A stretch of 64,000 nt of DNA, from NCBI RefSeq assembly GCF_024400535.1, contig NZ_CP038800.1, forward strand, positions 620,001-684,000, given 5' to 3'. The DNA comes from Treponema denticola (GTDB taxonomy: Bacteria; Spirochaetota; Spirochaetia; Treponematales; Treponemataceae). Under the pieces are notes generated by a model. That model searched no databases, was not told the origin of the DNA, and saw nothing but the letters and a program-made list of their open reading frames with translations. The position numbers and the translations under genes are program-made. Shown here one piece after another: positions 26,801 to 36,270 of this stretch; the stretch's first letter is position 1, and each line of letters opens with the position of its first letter.

Positions 26801-29155
26801 TATAGATATAAAGAGTTTTGTGAATATCAAAAAAAATATATAAAAGCAATACGTGAAAATAAATTAAAATATGTTTATGAAGATAACTTTATATTTTATG
26901 TATTAGTTGCAAGAATGTATCAGGAATTCGGATGCAATGCTAAAGCAATCGCTTATTTAAAGAAGAGCATAAAAATACAAAAATACCAGCCAGACAGAAA
27001 AATATTTATGGTGTATTTTACGCTTGAAGCCTTAAGAATCATTAAAAGAGACAAAAACGATATTGCTAATTTGGTAAAAATTTTTACTTCATATATAAAC
27101 CCGAAACAAAATAAAGAATCAAGTAAAAAAAAGTTGACTAAAAATTTATTTGATACCGTTATTACAATGATTATAAAGCGTCCTGATATTGATTTTACGC
27201 CCTTAATAATACAGATAATAAAATTCGATATGCCGGGATTATATGATTTTCAAATTTCAGGTATGAATTATTTAAAAACTTATTTTAATAAGGCTGAATT
27301 AGAAAAGGTTTTACAAGAAAATCTACATCTTATAAAACCTAAAAATCTTATAAATATAACTCTATTTATTAATATGGCATTAGCTGATTATTATTATACA
27401 GATGGAATACAAAGTTTGGCTATCATGCATTATTTGGAAATTCAAAATAAGATAGCATCTATAATAAAAAACATACCCGGAAAATATAGAATTAACTTAT
27501 TTAATAACTGGGATTTAAGCAGACCGTTCAATATAGTTTCCGATTTTCTAAAAGGCAAAACTATAACAAAAGGAAAAAAATATAACAGAAATATAGAAGA
27601 CTCCGAACTGGAGGAAATGTTAAAGCTAAAACATATAAATATAATAAAAAAAGATAAAAAATTTAAAGAAAAATTGATAGAAACTTATCTCAAAAATGAA
27701 GGTTATGAGCATACTACATCGGTTGAACTTGTTAATAATTTTACTGACAATTACGAACAGAATATGGCTTGTGTAATGAAATTTTTGGCTTTAAATGTAA
27801 TTGCATCATCTTATGATTTTTTAGATATAAGCAAATCCGATGAACCTCATTTTGTTTTACATCATGAAAATGATAGTCATGATTTGAAGAAGATATTCGA
27901 TGCTATAATAAAATTCGGATATCAAAATATAACAAAAATAGAAAAAGTTTTACATAAGCCTTGTATGGTTATTCCCGTTAATAAACGGAATTTCGGCGCT
28001 GCTGGTTATAAAGTTTTAGGTTTTATGATCTTTACATCCGAAAAAATCATAAATAATTTTTCACATGAAGGAAGAATTATTTGTAAAAATCATTCTAACC
28101 TTTTAACGATGATTATCGAAAGCAAAAACTTTCAACAATCATCCGCTTATGATGTACTGACCGGTGCTTATACAAGAAAATATTTTGATATCTTTTTTAA
28201 AAATATTATCAAAAATTTATATAACTCTAATTCAAAATTTTCTCTTATTTTATATGACTTGGATAAATTTAAAAATATAAATGACACCTATGGACATCTT
28301 GTAGGTGATATAGTACTTAAAAAAGTAACAGAGACAATTTTGGATTCCTTAAATCATGGCCAGATATTGGGTAGATACGGCGGTGAAGAATTCACTGTGA
28401 TCTTACCTGATAGCGACTCACAAAAAGCCTTTAAAGCGGCTGAGCATTTTAGGAAAAGAATAGAAAAATTAATTTTTACAGAATTTGAGAAAAACATAAC
28501 AATAAGCCTTGGGATCGCTACATTTCCTGAACATGGAAAAACGGTTTCGGAGCTGCTTACAAGTGCAGATCAAGCCTTATACCATTCCAAAAATACCGGT
28601 AGGAACAAAAGTACCGTGTGGAATCCCTCTATAATTAATAAAAGGGGAGATAAAATAAACCAGACCGGTGTTGTTATAGCAGATGAGGCTTCTTTTAGTG
28701 AAAATGTAACTACTACAATAGAAATATGTGATATATTAAAACAGGATATGCCTAAACACGAGTTAACAAAGACCTTACTGATAAAAATAATTAAATGCTT
28801 TGAAGCTGAGAGCGGGGCTATTATTCTTAAATCCGTAAGGAAAGAATCAAATGCACCTGTCTTTAAAATTAATACAAAAGTAGGCTTTGAAACTTATCAG
28901 ATTAATGAGCAACTGATTCATTCAGTTGCTGAAGACGGTTCGAGTATTTTTCAAGTAGATTGGGATTCAATCGTAAAAAGAAACAGCATAACAAATATGC
29001 CGGAATGGAATTCCGTAATGATTGCACCTATGATAAAAAACGAGAAGATTATAGGTGTAATTTATTTGGCAGCTCCCGAAAAATATTCTAAATTTAATTT
29101 AAGTAAATTTAATTTCTTTAAATTTTTGGCGGATATAATATCTGCAAATATATAA
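23831..29155 (+). CDS. Giant sensor: pseudokinase - AAA ATPase - TPR-like - GAF-like - GGDEF - GAF-like
   Basis: 1,774 residues from ATG 23831, chosen because MEIINNRYKVVG aligns with the start of the next gene and because the promoter excludes 23762. Residues 1-250 resemble a Ser/Thr kinase fold but lack HRD (the place reads FTHDN) and DFG (KDIVSAK). AAA part: Walker A GNQGTGKT at about 318-325, Walker B FTILDDLEF near 429. A long helical, TPR-like middle runs from about 650 to 1250. A GAF-like domain precedes a complete GGDEF domain: DLDKFKNINDTYGHLVGD near 1476 and GGEEF at 1517-1521, with no RxxD I-site (NHGQ there). A second GAF-like domain ends the protein. Predicted diguanylate cyclase gated by ATPase and ligand inputs. 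AT-rich. No ribosome site seen. Confidence 0.85.
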   Translation: MEIINNRYKVVGKINNTISHVQEFSAVDLWAGNAKINLKVVSSLDLSKEEFAFFKDNFITISNIDNYFYLKNYGFSSLSLAYPPLPPSSPDEILYIFTTEYIENTIPVLEFIKQCSMEDILKIIISVCQSLVHASNMGFEYDIFTHDNVMIVKKKDGFQVRIKDIVSAKLENNSSVRLKEAKDYTGTSENIDTVILFIITLLTGQEIHTSLSSAVVKLKSCYKNLNKNDADIFNILYEIAKKQIQHKDKNEKVKIHTIIHDINKGLDRDYPVDVITPLNSITFKPKLVGRQNEINIVSQARNEISSGTAKKTIFLIKGNQGTGKTRFLKEAEYRLALQGTNIYSNYNLKNSGPEHFWEDFLEKVFLDFYSLQDMAERETLIRNIKQIKDQKSIKNEKKEYENIKFKLFNEAKNFFFKIIGPLPVFTILDDLEFADDFMLDMILYLVTEVIETERFGIILSYDETVAPLSHKFKNFLNILNEHEKSQVFEMNYFSEEETIEMLKNVLILKYSPVSLGPVLYKYTAGCQSFIIEMIKEFVNTGKVYKDKITGAWLFSKSLRNDEAQNIIPKSIDETLTNQLNTLSPVEKKLYFETSLFQTVFKIDYLYKLLPLIPTQIDKIIKTLVNKGLITLIQSGDIRNYTITNKVMRDILYGLLDPKHKMLQHKKIADILKKESDADMNELIWHLEGAGNKKAILACYFDIIKQNMKTKNIDAVLKIYEKIPPLIAGQNIINRFTILLKVFELYNQMGLKDKEAEIKLRLDEDLPKIKNTVLLSYYYNLMVKYEYFYLNDSEILIYINKLTDLYEKSPSDIINIRLQHAKCLYYNIKQQHNDCKESTYKILEITKNNPEYMFYRADAYIFLGYLYHRDLDKRTALKYFQKAKKLASLSDNIRTKVLAMHNISLLYWEIHPNIEKSMSYIKNVINLAKKYSFLSIEIISIINYARMLAQIQNNYEAYEYAKDAESKISAYNMEIFKFACIITLMEITQNLYRYKEFCEYQKKYIKAIRENKLKYVYEDNFIFYVLVARMYQEFGCNAKAIAYLKKSIKIQKYQPDRKIFMVYFTLEALRIIKRDKNDIANLVKIFTSYINPKQNKESSKKKLTKNLFDTVITMIIKRPDIDFTPLIIQIIKFDMPGLYDFQISGMNYLKTYFNKAELEKVLQENLHLIKPKNLINITLFINMALADYYYTDGIQSLAIMHYLEIQNKIASIIKNIPGKYRINLFNNWDLSRPFNIVSDFLKGKTITKGKKYNRNIEDSELEEMLKLKHINIIKKDKKFKEKLIETYLKNEGYEHTTSVELVNNFTDNYEQNMACVMKFLALNVIASSYDFLDISKSDEPHFVLHHENDSHDLKKIFDAIIKFGYQNITKIEKVLHKPCMVIPVNKRNFGAAGYKVLGFMIFTSEKIINNFSHEGRIICKNHSNLLTMIIESKNFQQSSAYDVLTGAYTRKYFDIFFKNIIKNLYNSNSKFSLILYDLDKFKNINDTYGHLVGDIVLKKVTETILDSLNHGQILGRYGGEEFTVILPDSDSQKAFKAAEHFRKRIEKLIFTEFEKNITISLGIATFPEHGKTVSELLTSADQALYHSKNTGRNKSTVWNPSIINKRGDKINQTGVVIADEASFSENVTTTIEICDILKQDMPKHELTKTLLIKIIKCFEAESGAIILKSVRKESNAPVFKINTKVGFETYQINEQLIHSVAEDGSSIFQVDWDSIVKRNSITNMPEWNSVMIAPMIKNEKIIGVIYLAAPEKYSKFNLSKFNFFKFLADIISANI

Positions 29156-29166
29156 GGGAGGACTAA

Positions 29167-32100
29167 ATGAAAATATTGAATAATAGATATATAATTATTA
29201 AAGAGCTCCCGCTAGAAGTAAAAAATGATGCAGCCTTTATTGTTAAAGATCTAATTTCCGATAAGGATGAGCTGATCGAGCTGAGACTAATATATGCTTC
29301 AAATATGGATGAAGATTTTATGCAGTTTATCAGAGATAAATTTATTCTGATAAAACAATTAAAAGAAACAGCTCACATAAAAAATTATGATTTTACGCGA
29401 TTAATAAGTATAGACGATAAAACAGTAAATGAAGATATATACTTATATACCATTGAATATATAGAAAAAAAAGAACCTATATTTAATTTTTTGATTGATG
29501 CTAAAACGGATGAAATCTTTGAATTGTTTGCTGCAATATTGAAGGAGTTAAATTATTTAATAACATATGGAATAGTATGTAATAACCTTGATCTAAATAA
29601 TATATATGTGATAAGAGATAAAGACCGAGTTTTTTTAAAAATAAAAGATATTGTTTCAGAAAAAAATCAATATTCAGACCAAATTCGTTTTTTAACTGAT
29701 TCCGAAGTGCGTACATTTGTATATAATTACGATATTGTAAAAACAACTATTTTATCTTTACTTTTAAAAAAGAACATAATAAGGAATCATGAAAAATATT
29801 TTCAGGAATTGCAGCAGATAAAAATCGATAAATTAGATAATGAAAATAAAAAAAATCTTTATACATGTTTTTTTAAGATATATGATAAAATTAATGCCCG
29901 AAAAGCAAAAAAAACGGCTTACCCATTTTATGAAATAATATCTGATGTTAATTATAATATAAATACAGATTATACTATTTCGACCCCAATAAGCATTGAA
30001 AAAAAATGCCTGTTTCCTATCAACCGTGAAAAAGAAAAGGAAGAAATATTTTCCATATTTAAAGAAACAAAATCATCTAAGGCTGAAAATAAAAATATAT
30101 TGATAACAGGTGCATTCGGTGTGGGAAAAACATTGTTCTTATACGAATTATATTTTTTACTTTTGCTTGAAAGACTGGATGTTTTTTATATTCCGGGTAT
30201 TGGTGATATGAATGATATTACATTTATTCTTTATCTTATGAAAAGCTTATTTTTAAAAAGCTCATTGATTCAAAAAAATCATGAGAAAGAATTAAATACA
30301 ATTCTTGATACTTTAAAATCCGAAATGGAAGTCAATGAGGATATAGCAAAGATAAGTGCACTTAAATATAAACTTGTAAATTTAATAACAAAATTAATGA
30401 TAGAAAATGCATCATCTCAATCAATAGTTTTCATTATTGATGACATACACTTAATAAATGAATTTATAACAAAAACAATATTATACATAGCAATAGAGAA
30501 TTCTGATAAAAAAAATATAATATTGATACAATCGGTAAATGAAAGCTTAGTTAATAATAATCATTATGCAAAAAAACTCATTAAAACACTGTCAAATGAA
30601 TCGTCTATAAAAAAGATAAATCTCCAAAGCCTGTCTGAACTAGATACAGAAGCCTTAATACGAAACACGATAAATATAAAAAATATCCCTGAAGTATTAT
30701 TAAAAAAAATATATTTAAACACATCAGGTAATCCTTTATTTATTAATGAAGCTTTAAAAGAACTTACTATATCTGGAGACTTAGAAAAAGACAATCTAAA
30801 TGAATCATGCAAGCTTTCTACAAATCTATCTAACCCTTCTATCCCTATACCTATATCTGCAAACATACAGCAAGCCGTAAAAAGACAAATAAAAAATCTA
30901 GATAAAAGTGAATTAACTTTTTTAAAGGATTTATGTATCTTTAAATTCAGTTTTAGAATACAAGCTTTACCGGAAATTTTAAATGCGACAGATACAATCA
31001 TTCAAAAATCGATACCTAGACTTTTGGATCAAAATATTATAAAAAAAACTACAAAGCCGTCAGCCGATGAATATGTAATTGTAAATAAAATTTTACAAAA
31101 AACTTTGTATGATGAACTTGATTATCATTATCGCATTGAAATACATAAAAAAATCATACAAAAAATGAAAAAACTAAAAATTTTCGACATCTATGAATTT
31201 ATATATCATGCAGAAAAAGCGGAACTATTTGACGAGGCGGTAAATTATTGTATAAAATATAAAAATAAAATAAAAAAAGAATGTACTCCTATAGCCTATA
31301 TAGATATATTTGAAAAAATATATACGTTTATCCCAAATGATGACAACGATAAAAAATTGGAAATACTTCTTATTCTTGCCGAATCATATCTGGGAAATGA
31401 TAATTTAATAGAATGTACAAGAAGAATAGAGGAAGCAGAAAAAATAATGCTAAAATCGAGTGAAAATAAAATATATACTGCCAAAATCTATATAATAAAA
31501 GCAATTCAAGGAATTCAATCTAAATCTAATCCCGAAAAAATTGCTAGATCACTAGCTTTAGCCGAAAAGGCAGCTGCTGCTGTAGATGATACTTATACGC
31601 AATTATCTTTTGGTAAAGCCCGTATAGCATTTTTGCAATATAAAAATAACTATGTTGAAGCTATAGATGAAGCAAAAAAAATTATACTAAAATGCGGTAA
31701 TTTTAAAGAATTTACATTTATAAAAACAAAGGTATTGCTGGATCTGGCAAATAATTTATTTTATTCCGGTCAATATAAAGAGGCGGAAAAAGTCTATTTG
31801 GAAGCTCTGAAAAAAGCAAAAGAAATAAGTGATACTAATATTCAAGACATAATTTTTAATAACTTAGCTATCATCCAAGATGAAATATATAATAACTTTG
31901 ATGAGGCAATAGCATATTATACAAAAATTTTAAAAAATAATAATATAACAGGAAATGTGGTTTCACAAATAATGGCTTCACTTAATCTGAGTATTATCTA
32001 TTCGCATTTTCATGATTATGAAAATGCATATATTATTTGTAATCAAGTAATAAAAAAAATAATACAATATTCTTATAATAGTGAAATGTTTTTTGCTCAT

Positions 32101-34473
32101 ACTTTTATGCATGATATCTTCCTTTCTATGTGTATGTATGATAAAGCGGCAGAAATTGAAATGCAAATAAAGAAAATTCTAAAAAATAAAAATATACCGA
32201 AAGCTCCTTCCGATATAAATATTTTTAATCAAACAAGAGCTGTTTTTTACTATGGAATGGGAGATTTTGAAGCGGCAAATGAAGCTCAAGATGAAAACAT
32301 CAATTATAAAAATGAGGGTATGGATATTATATCCGTTTTTCCATCATTATGTATCAGCCTGAATAAAATTGCACAAGGTAAAATGAATTCAACGGAAGAA
32401 TTGGAGGATAGTCTCATTAAAATAATTTCCAATCCCATTTTTTCGGATAATATATATCTTGTGTTTTATGAGATGATTTATTGTTTAAGAAAAATTATCA
32501 TCTTCAGGCATGACATTGATTTTAGAAAAATAATCAAGATGGTGCTTGAAATAAAATGCAGTAATGATTCCACGTTAATGAAAGCGCCTCTTTTATTTTT
32601 AGAAGCATATATGGATCCTAAAAATGCGGAGAAAAAACTTATAGAAGCTGCGTCTTTAATTGAAAATAAGTATGTGCTGGATCTAAGTATAGATATAAAC
32701 ATAAAGCTGGGATTAATATATCTTGAAAATAATAATATTAGCATGGCAATGATTAATTTTGCTGAAGCCCAAAAGCTAATAGATATTTTTATAAAAAAAG
32801 TACCTCTAAAATTTAAAAAAACTTATTTTAGCGCTCATCACTATGGTTTGCCGTCATTGATAATATGCGATTATATCAAGAAAGATATGAAGTCTGATTA
32901 TAAAAAGTTTATTGATGCATTATCCTACGAACAGACAAAAAGGCTCTTATTAAAAAATAATATTGAAAAACTAAAAAATAATCCGGCGTTTATTTTAAAT
33001 ATTATAGCGCAAACAAAGCAATCCGGTTTATTTAAAAATAAATCGATTGATGATATAATAGAAAAATTTACAGATGATTTTTTACAGAATATAAAAATTC
33101 TTTTAAATTTTACGGCTTTAAATCTTCTTGCGAATTCAGCTGATGTATTTGTAACTGCAAATGACGGTAAAATAAAGTCTTTATTTAATTTCGGTAAAAA
33201 TAAAGCTATAGAAAAAATTGCACAATTGATAGAAGCATCTACATACAAAATGGCAAATATCAAAGCAGACAGCGGAGTTTCGTCACATCTTGTTATTCCA
33301 ATAAATTATCATTGTAATAAGCAAACAGGAAATACCGTAACAGGTTATTTGGTTTTTGTATCAAATAAAGAAATAAATAATTTTGGCAATTTTGGAATCA
33401 GTTTTTGTCTTAGCATCGAGAATACATTTGCATTTTTAATAGAAAGTTATAAGGCTCAACAAGAGGCTGCTACAGATAAACTAACCTCCGCACTAACCAG
33501 AAAATACACTGAAGATGCATTGAGCGATCTCTTAACGGCTTCTAAAATGAAAAATAGCGTTTTTTCCATACTAATGTATGATCTGGATAAATTTAAAAAA
33601 ATAAACGATACTTTCGGTCATCAAATAGGCGATACGGTTTTAAAAGCTGTCGCTAATACAGTATTGAGCGTATTAAAAAAAGGTCAGATCTTGGGACGTG
33701 TGGGAGGAGAAGAATTTATTGTTCTTCTACCGGATGTAGAAAAAGAACAGGCATTGATAATCGCAGAAAAAATCAGGAAGCAGGTAGAAGCATTGCTTTT
33801 TGATGATCCGGATGTTAGGATAACCATAAGTATAGGTATAGCTGTCTTTCCAAGACACGGAAGTATGGAAAAAGACTTATTGTCAAAAGTAGACCAAGCC
33901 CTGTATGCCGCAAAAAACCGCGGTAGAAATCAAGTGGTTGTATGGAAAGAAAGCCTTGAACCCGGTAAAAAAAAGGCCGACAGGCTGGCTGGAATATTGA
34001 CCGGAAACTCTCTAAGCGATACAAAAAACATTCTAAGTTTTATCGATACTGTTTCGCTCATACGGAGTTCTATATCAAAAATAAACAAACTTGAAATCTG
34101 CCTTGAAAAGATAATCGACGCTGTAGGTGCAGATTCCGGAATTTTTGTCTATCCTATTAAGAAAAAAATATCCAAAAATATATTTAAATATACGCCTGTT
34201 ACAAAACCGGATTTCCCCGTAAACAAAAATTTCATAGCCGAAGTCATATCCGAAAAAAAAGAACTGTGCAAAATAGACTGGGAAAATATTTCAGGAAAAA
34301 GCGACATAACAGGAATTCCGACATGGAATTCAGCCATTCTCGTCCCGATTATCCTAAAAGGAGAAATAAAAGCCTTAATTTATCTTGTAGTTGAAATCAG
34401 AAAAAAAGAATTTGGAATTGAAGATCTTAACTTAGTTAACCTATTCGCAGGTTTAATCGCACCTTTCTTTTAA
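29167..34473 (+). CDS. Second giant sensor, tandem paralogue with GGDEF output
   Basis: 1,768 residues, 11 nt after the first giant and with GGGAGGA before its ATG, so both lie on one transcript. Same order of parts: MKILNNRYIIIKELP start, degenerate kinase fold (NNLDLNNIYV replacing HRD...N, KIKDIVSEK replacing DFG, Arg in place of the ATP Lys), AAA ATPase (P-loop GAFGVGKT at about 315-322, Walker B VFIIDDIHLIN), helical repeats, GAF-like, GGDEF (DLDKFKKINDTFGHQIGD; GGEEF at 1513-1517, no I-site: KKGQ), and a closing GAF-like domain (WNSAILVPIILKGEIKALIYL matching WNSVMIAPMIKNEKIIGVIYL in the first). Predicted c-di-GMP synthesis. The two clearly arose by duplication but have diverged strongly. 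Confidence 0.85.
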   Translation: MKILNNRYIIIKELPLEVKNDAAFIVKDLISDKDELIELRLIYASNMDEDFMQFIRDKFILIKQLKETAHIKNYDFTRLISIDDKTVNEDIYLYTIEYIEKKEPIFNFLIDAKTDEIFELFAAILKELNYLITYGIVCNNLDLNNIYVIRDKDRVFLKIKDIVSEKNQYSDQIRFLTDSEVRTFVYNYDIVKTTILSLLLKKNIIRNHEKYFQELQQIKIDKLDNENKKNLYTCFFKIYDKINARKAKKTAYPFYEIISDVNYNINTDYTISTPISIEKKCLFPINREKEKEEIFSIFKETKSSKAENKNILITGAFGVGKTLFLYELYFLLLLERLDVFYIPGIGDMNDITFILYLMKSLFLKSSLIQKNHEKELNTILDTLKSEMEVNEDIAKISALKYKLVNLITKLMIENASSQSIVFIIDDIHLINEFITKTILYIAIENSDKKNIILIQSVNESLVNNNHYAKKLIKTLSNESSIKKINLQSLSELDTEALIRNTINIKNIPEVLLKKIYLNTSGNPLFINEALKELTISGDLEKDNLNESCKLSTNLSNPSIPIPISANIQQAVKRQIKNLDKSELTFLKDLCIFKFSFRIQALPEILNATDTIIQKSIPRLLDQNIIKKTTKPSADEYVIVNKILQKTLYDELDYHYRIEIHKKIIQKMKKLKIFDIYEFIYHAEKAELFDEAVNYCIKYKNKIKKECTPIAYIDIFEKIYTFIPNDDNDKKLEILLILAESYLGNDNLIECTRRIEEAEKIMLKSSENKIYTAKIYIIKAIQGIQSKSNPEKIARSLALAEKAAAAVDDTYTQLSFGKARIAFLQYKNNYVEAIDEAKKIILKCGNFKEFTFIKTKVLLDLANNLFYSGQYKEAEKVYLEALKKAKEISDTNIQDIIFNNLAIIQDEIYNNFDEAIAYYTKILKNNNITGNVVSQIMASLNLSIIYSHFHDYENAYIICNQVIKKIIQYSYNSEMFFAHTFMHDIFLSMCMYDKAAEIEMQIKKILKNKNIPKAPSDINIFNQTRAVFYYGMGDFEAANEAQDENINYKNEGMDIISVFPSLCISLNKIAQGKMNSTEELEDSLIKIISNPIFSDNIYLVFYEMIYCLRKIIIFRHDIDFRKIIKMVLEIKCSNDSTLMKAPLLFLEAYMDPKNAEKKLIEAASLIENKYVLDLSIDINIKLGLIYLENNNISMAMINFAEAQKLIDIFIKKVPLKFKKTYFSAHHYGLPSLIICDYIKKDMKSDYKKFIDALSYEQTKRLLLKNNIEKLKNNPAFILNIIAQTKQSGLFKNKSIDDIIEKFTDDFLQNIKILLNFTALNLLANSADVFVTANDGKIKSLFNFGKNKAIEKIAQLIEASTYKMANIKADSGVSSHLVIPINYHCNKQTGNTVTGYLVFVSNKEINNFGNFGISFCLSIENTFAFLIESYKAQQEAATDKLTSALTRKYTEDALSDLLTASKMKNSVFSILMYDLDKFKKINDTFGHQIGDTVLKAVANTVLSVLKKGQILGRVGGEEFIVLLPDVEKEQALIIAEKIRKQVEALLFDDPDVRITISIGIAVFPRHGSMEKDLLSKVDQALYAAKNRGRNQVVVWKESLEPGKKKADRLAGILTGNSLSDTKNILSFIDTVSLIRSSISKINKLEICLEKIIDAVGADSGIFVYPIKKKISKNIFKYTPVTKPDFPVNKNFIAEVISEKKELCKIDWENISGKSDITGIPTWNSAILVPIILKGEIKALIYLVVEIRKKEFGIEDLNLVNLFAGLIAPFF

Positions 34474-34474
34474 A

Positions 34475-34546
34475 TCGGGCAGGGGGGATTTGAACCCCCG
34501 ACTTCTTGGTCCCGAACCAAGCGCGCTACCCCTGCGCTACTGCCCG
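34475..34546 (-). tRNA. tRNA-Pro (anticodon CGG)
   Basis: 72-nt cloverleaf: acceptor CGGGCAG/CTGCCCG, D arm GCGC/GCGC, anticodon stem CTTGG/CCAAG with loop TTCGGGA (anticodon CGG, G37), T arm GGGGG/CCCCC, discriminator A. CCA not encoded. Ends one base from the converging giant gene. Confidence 0.93.
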
Positions 34547-34571
34547 TAAATAAAAATGCAGATATAAAATA

Positions 34572-34603
34572 AAAAAGCTCACCACTAAGGCGGTGAGCTT
34601 TTT
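34572..34603 (-). terminator. Terminator between tRNA-Asp and tRNA-Pro
   Basis: A perfect 12-bp stem AAAAAGCTCACC / GGTGAGCTTTTT with an 8-nt loop. On the minus strand it ends in a T run just after tRNA-Asp, so the two tRNAs are probably separate units. Confidence 0.8.
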
Positions 34604-34677
34604 CCGGAGCGACGGGGCTCGAACCCGCGATCTCCGGCGTGACAGGCCAGCGCGATAACCAGCTTCGCTACGCCCCC
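34604..34677 (-). tRNA. tRNA-Asp (anticodon GTC), first acceptor pair mismatched
   Basis: 74-nt cloverleaf: D arm GCGA/TCGC, anticodon stem CTGGC/GCCGG with loop CTGTCAC (GTC), T arm GCGGG/CCCGT, discriminator G73 as expected for Asp. The acceptor pairs GGGGGCG with CGCTCCG, which gives a G1-G72 mismatch. CCA not encoded. Confidence 0.88.
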
Positions 34678-34737
34678 ATAAGATTTAGCCAGTTTATCAA
34701 AAATAAAAAAAAATGTCAATAGTTTTTAAGAAAAATA

Positions 34738-34766
34738 TTGCAAAAATATCGTTTTTAGAGTATAGT
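34738..34766 (+). promoter_or_regulatory. Promoter of the C69 dipeptidase gene
   Basis: TTGCAA (34738-34743), 17-nt spacer, TATAGT (34761-34766). Confidence 0.5.
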
Positions 34767-34803
34767 TTTACTTGTAAATATAATTTAACATATGAGGAAA
34801 AAT

Positions 34804-36255
34804 ATGAATAATGTAAAATCTTTTTCGGCACACACCGACTGTACAACAGTGCTGGTAGGCAAAAAAGCCAGCATCGACGGCTCAATTCTTATTGCAAGAA
34901 ATGAGGATTTTCACTTGGCGATAAGCCCAAAAATATTTGTTTTAGAAAAGGCAGTAAATGAGGCAAACCGCATTTATAAATCTAAAAACACAGGCGTGGA
35001 GATTCCCCTCCCTGCAAAGGCATACCGTTACACCTCCGTTCCGCAAGCCTATCCGAACGATAAGGAAAACCAAGGCGTTTACGGCGAAGCGGGAATCAAC
35101 GAAAAAAACGTAGCCCTGAGCTCTACCGAAAGTGTCTACGGAAACGCTAAGGTACTTGCATATGACCCCTTGGTAAAAAACGGAATTGCAGAGGATGCAA
35201 TCAACGACATAGTTCTCCCCTTTATAAACTCTGCAAGGGAGGGGGTAAGCTATTTGGGAAAACTCATCGAAAAATACGGTTCTGCCGAGGGTAACGGTAT
35301 TTTGTTTGCCGACCTCGATGAGATTTGGTATATGGAAATTCCCTGCGGCCATCATTGGGTTGCCGTAAGAATTCCCGATGACTGCTATGCCGTAGCTCCG
35401 AATCAGGTTTCAATCGAAAAAATCGATTTTAAAAAAACCGATTATTATCTGTGGTCAAAGGGTATCAAGGAATTTGTAAATGAGCATAACTTGAATCCTG
35501 ATAGGGAAGGTTTTAACTTTAGACATATCTTCGGAACATCAAGCGAAAAAGACAGAGTTTACAATACTCCCAGAGCTTGGTTTGCTCAAAAATATCTTAA
35601 TCCCGAAATAGAGCAATCTCCAATATCTAACGATATTCCTTTTATCCAAAAAGCAAACCGCCTTATCTCGGTTGAAGATGTCGAATACATACTAAGCTCT
35701 CACTATAATGAAACGGAATTTGATCCTATCGGCATAGGCAATAGTGATTTTAATAAAACTCGTTTTAGAGGTATTTCACTTTCGCGTACAGCCGAGTCTC
35801 ATATTTTACAATTAAGACCCAAATCTCCAAAAGGCCTTGAAGGAATACAGTGGCTGGCACTCGGAACAACAGCATTTGTTCCGTATATTCCGTTTTTTAC
35901 AAATGTTTTGGATACTCCGACGGCCTATAAAAGAATGACCCGTATGGTTTCTACCGATAATGCTTACTGGTTATTTAAGCTAATCGGCCATTTTGTTGAA
36001 GCGCATTACTCTGCATTTAAGGATAATAACAATGCCTATCTTACCGAAATGCAAAGTTACGGAAGAGTCAGAGTAAAAGAAATTACCGATGCAGCGGCTA
36101 AAATACCTGCAAAATCTTTAAGCGAATTTTTAACTGAAGAAAACCGCAAAACGGCAGAGCATGTATTAAAAAGAACAAAAGAATATCTTTCCGACTTGAT
36201 GTTGGAATCTTTTAAGTATTCAAAACTTTCTTTTACAATGGATAAAAATCTTTAA
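34804..36255 (+). CDS. C69-family dipeptidase (PepD-like)
   Basis: A 483-residue N-terminal-nucleophile hydrolase of family C69. The start region DCTTVLVGKKASIDGSILIARNED is diagnostic: Cys13 is the likely nucleophile that becomes N-terminal after processing, followed by the conserved Arg-Asn-Glu-Asp. Further blocks are YGEAGINEKNVALSSTES and EIWYMEIPCGHHWVAVRIPDD. These enzymes split dipeptides, which suits a peptide-fermenting treponeme. A frame start 12 nt earlier exists, but GAGGAA is best spaced for ATG 34804. No classical signal peptide, so probably cytoplasmic. Single gene with its own promoter and terminator. Confidence 0.9.
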   Translation: MNNVKSFSAHTDCTTVLVGKKASIDGSILIARNEDFHLAISPKIFVLEKAVNEANRIYKSKNTGVEIPLPAKAYRYTSVPQAYPNDKENQGVYGEAGINEKNVALSSTESVYGNAKVLAYDPLVKNGIAEDAINDIVLPFINSAREGVSYLGKLIEKYGSAEGNGILFADLDEIWYMEIPCGHHWVAVRIPDDCYAVAPNQVSIEKIDFKKTDYYLWSKGIKEFVNEHNLNPDREGFNFRHIFGTSSEKDRVYNTPRAWFAQKYLNPEIEQSPISNDIPFIQKANRLISVEDVEYILSSHYNETEFDPIGIGNSDFNKTRFRGISLSRTAESHILQLRPKSPKGLEGIQWLALGTTAFVPYIPFFTNVLDTPTAYKRMTRMVSTDNAYWLFKLIGHFVEAHYSAFKDNNNAYLTEMQSYGRVRVKEITDAAAKIPAKSLSEFLTEENRKTAEHVLKRTKEYLSDLMLESFKYSKLSFTMDKNL

Positions 36256-36270
36256 AGGATAAGAACCGAT

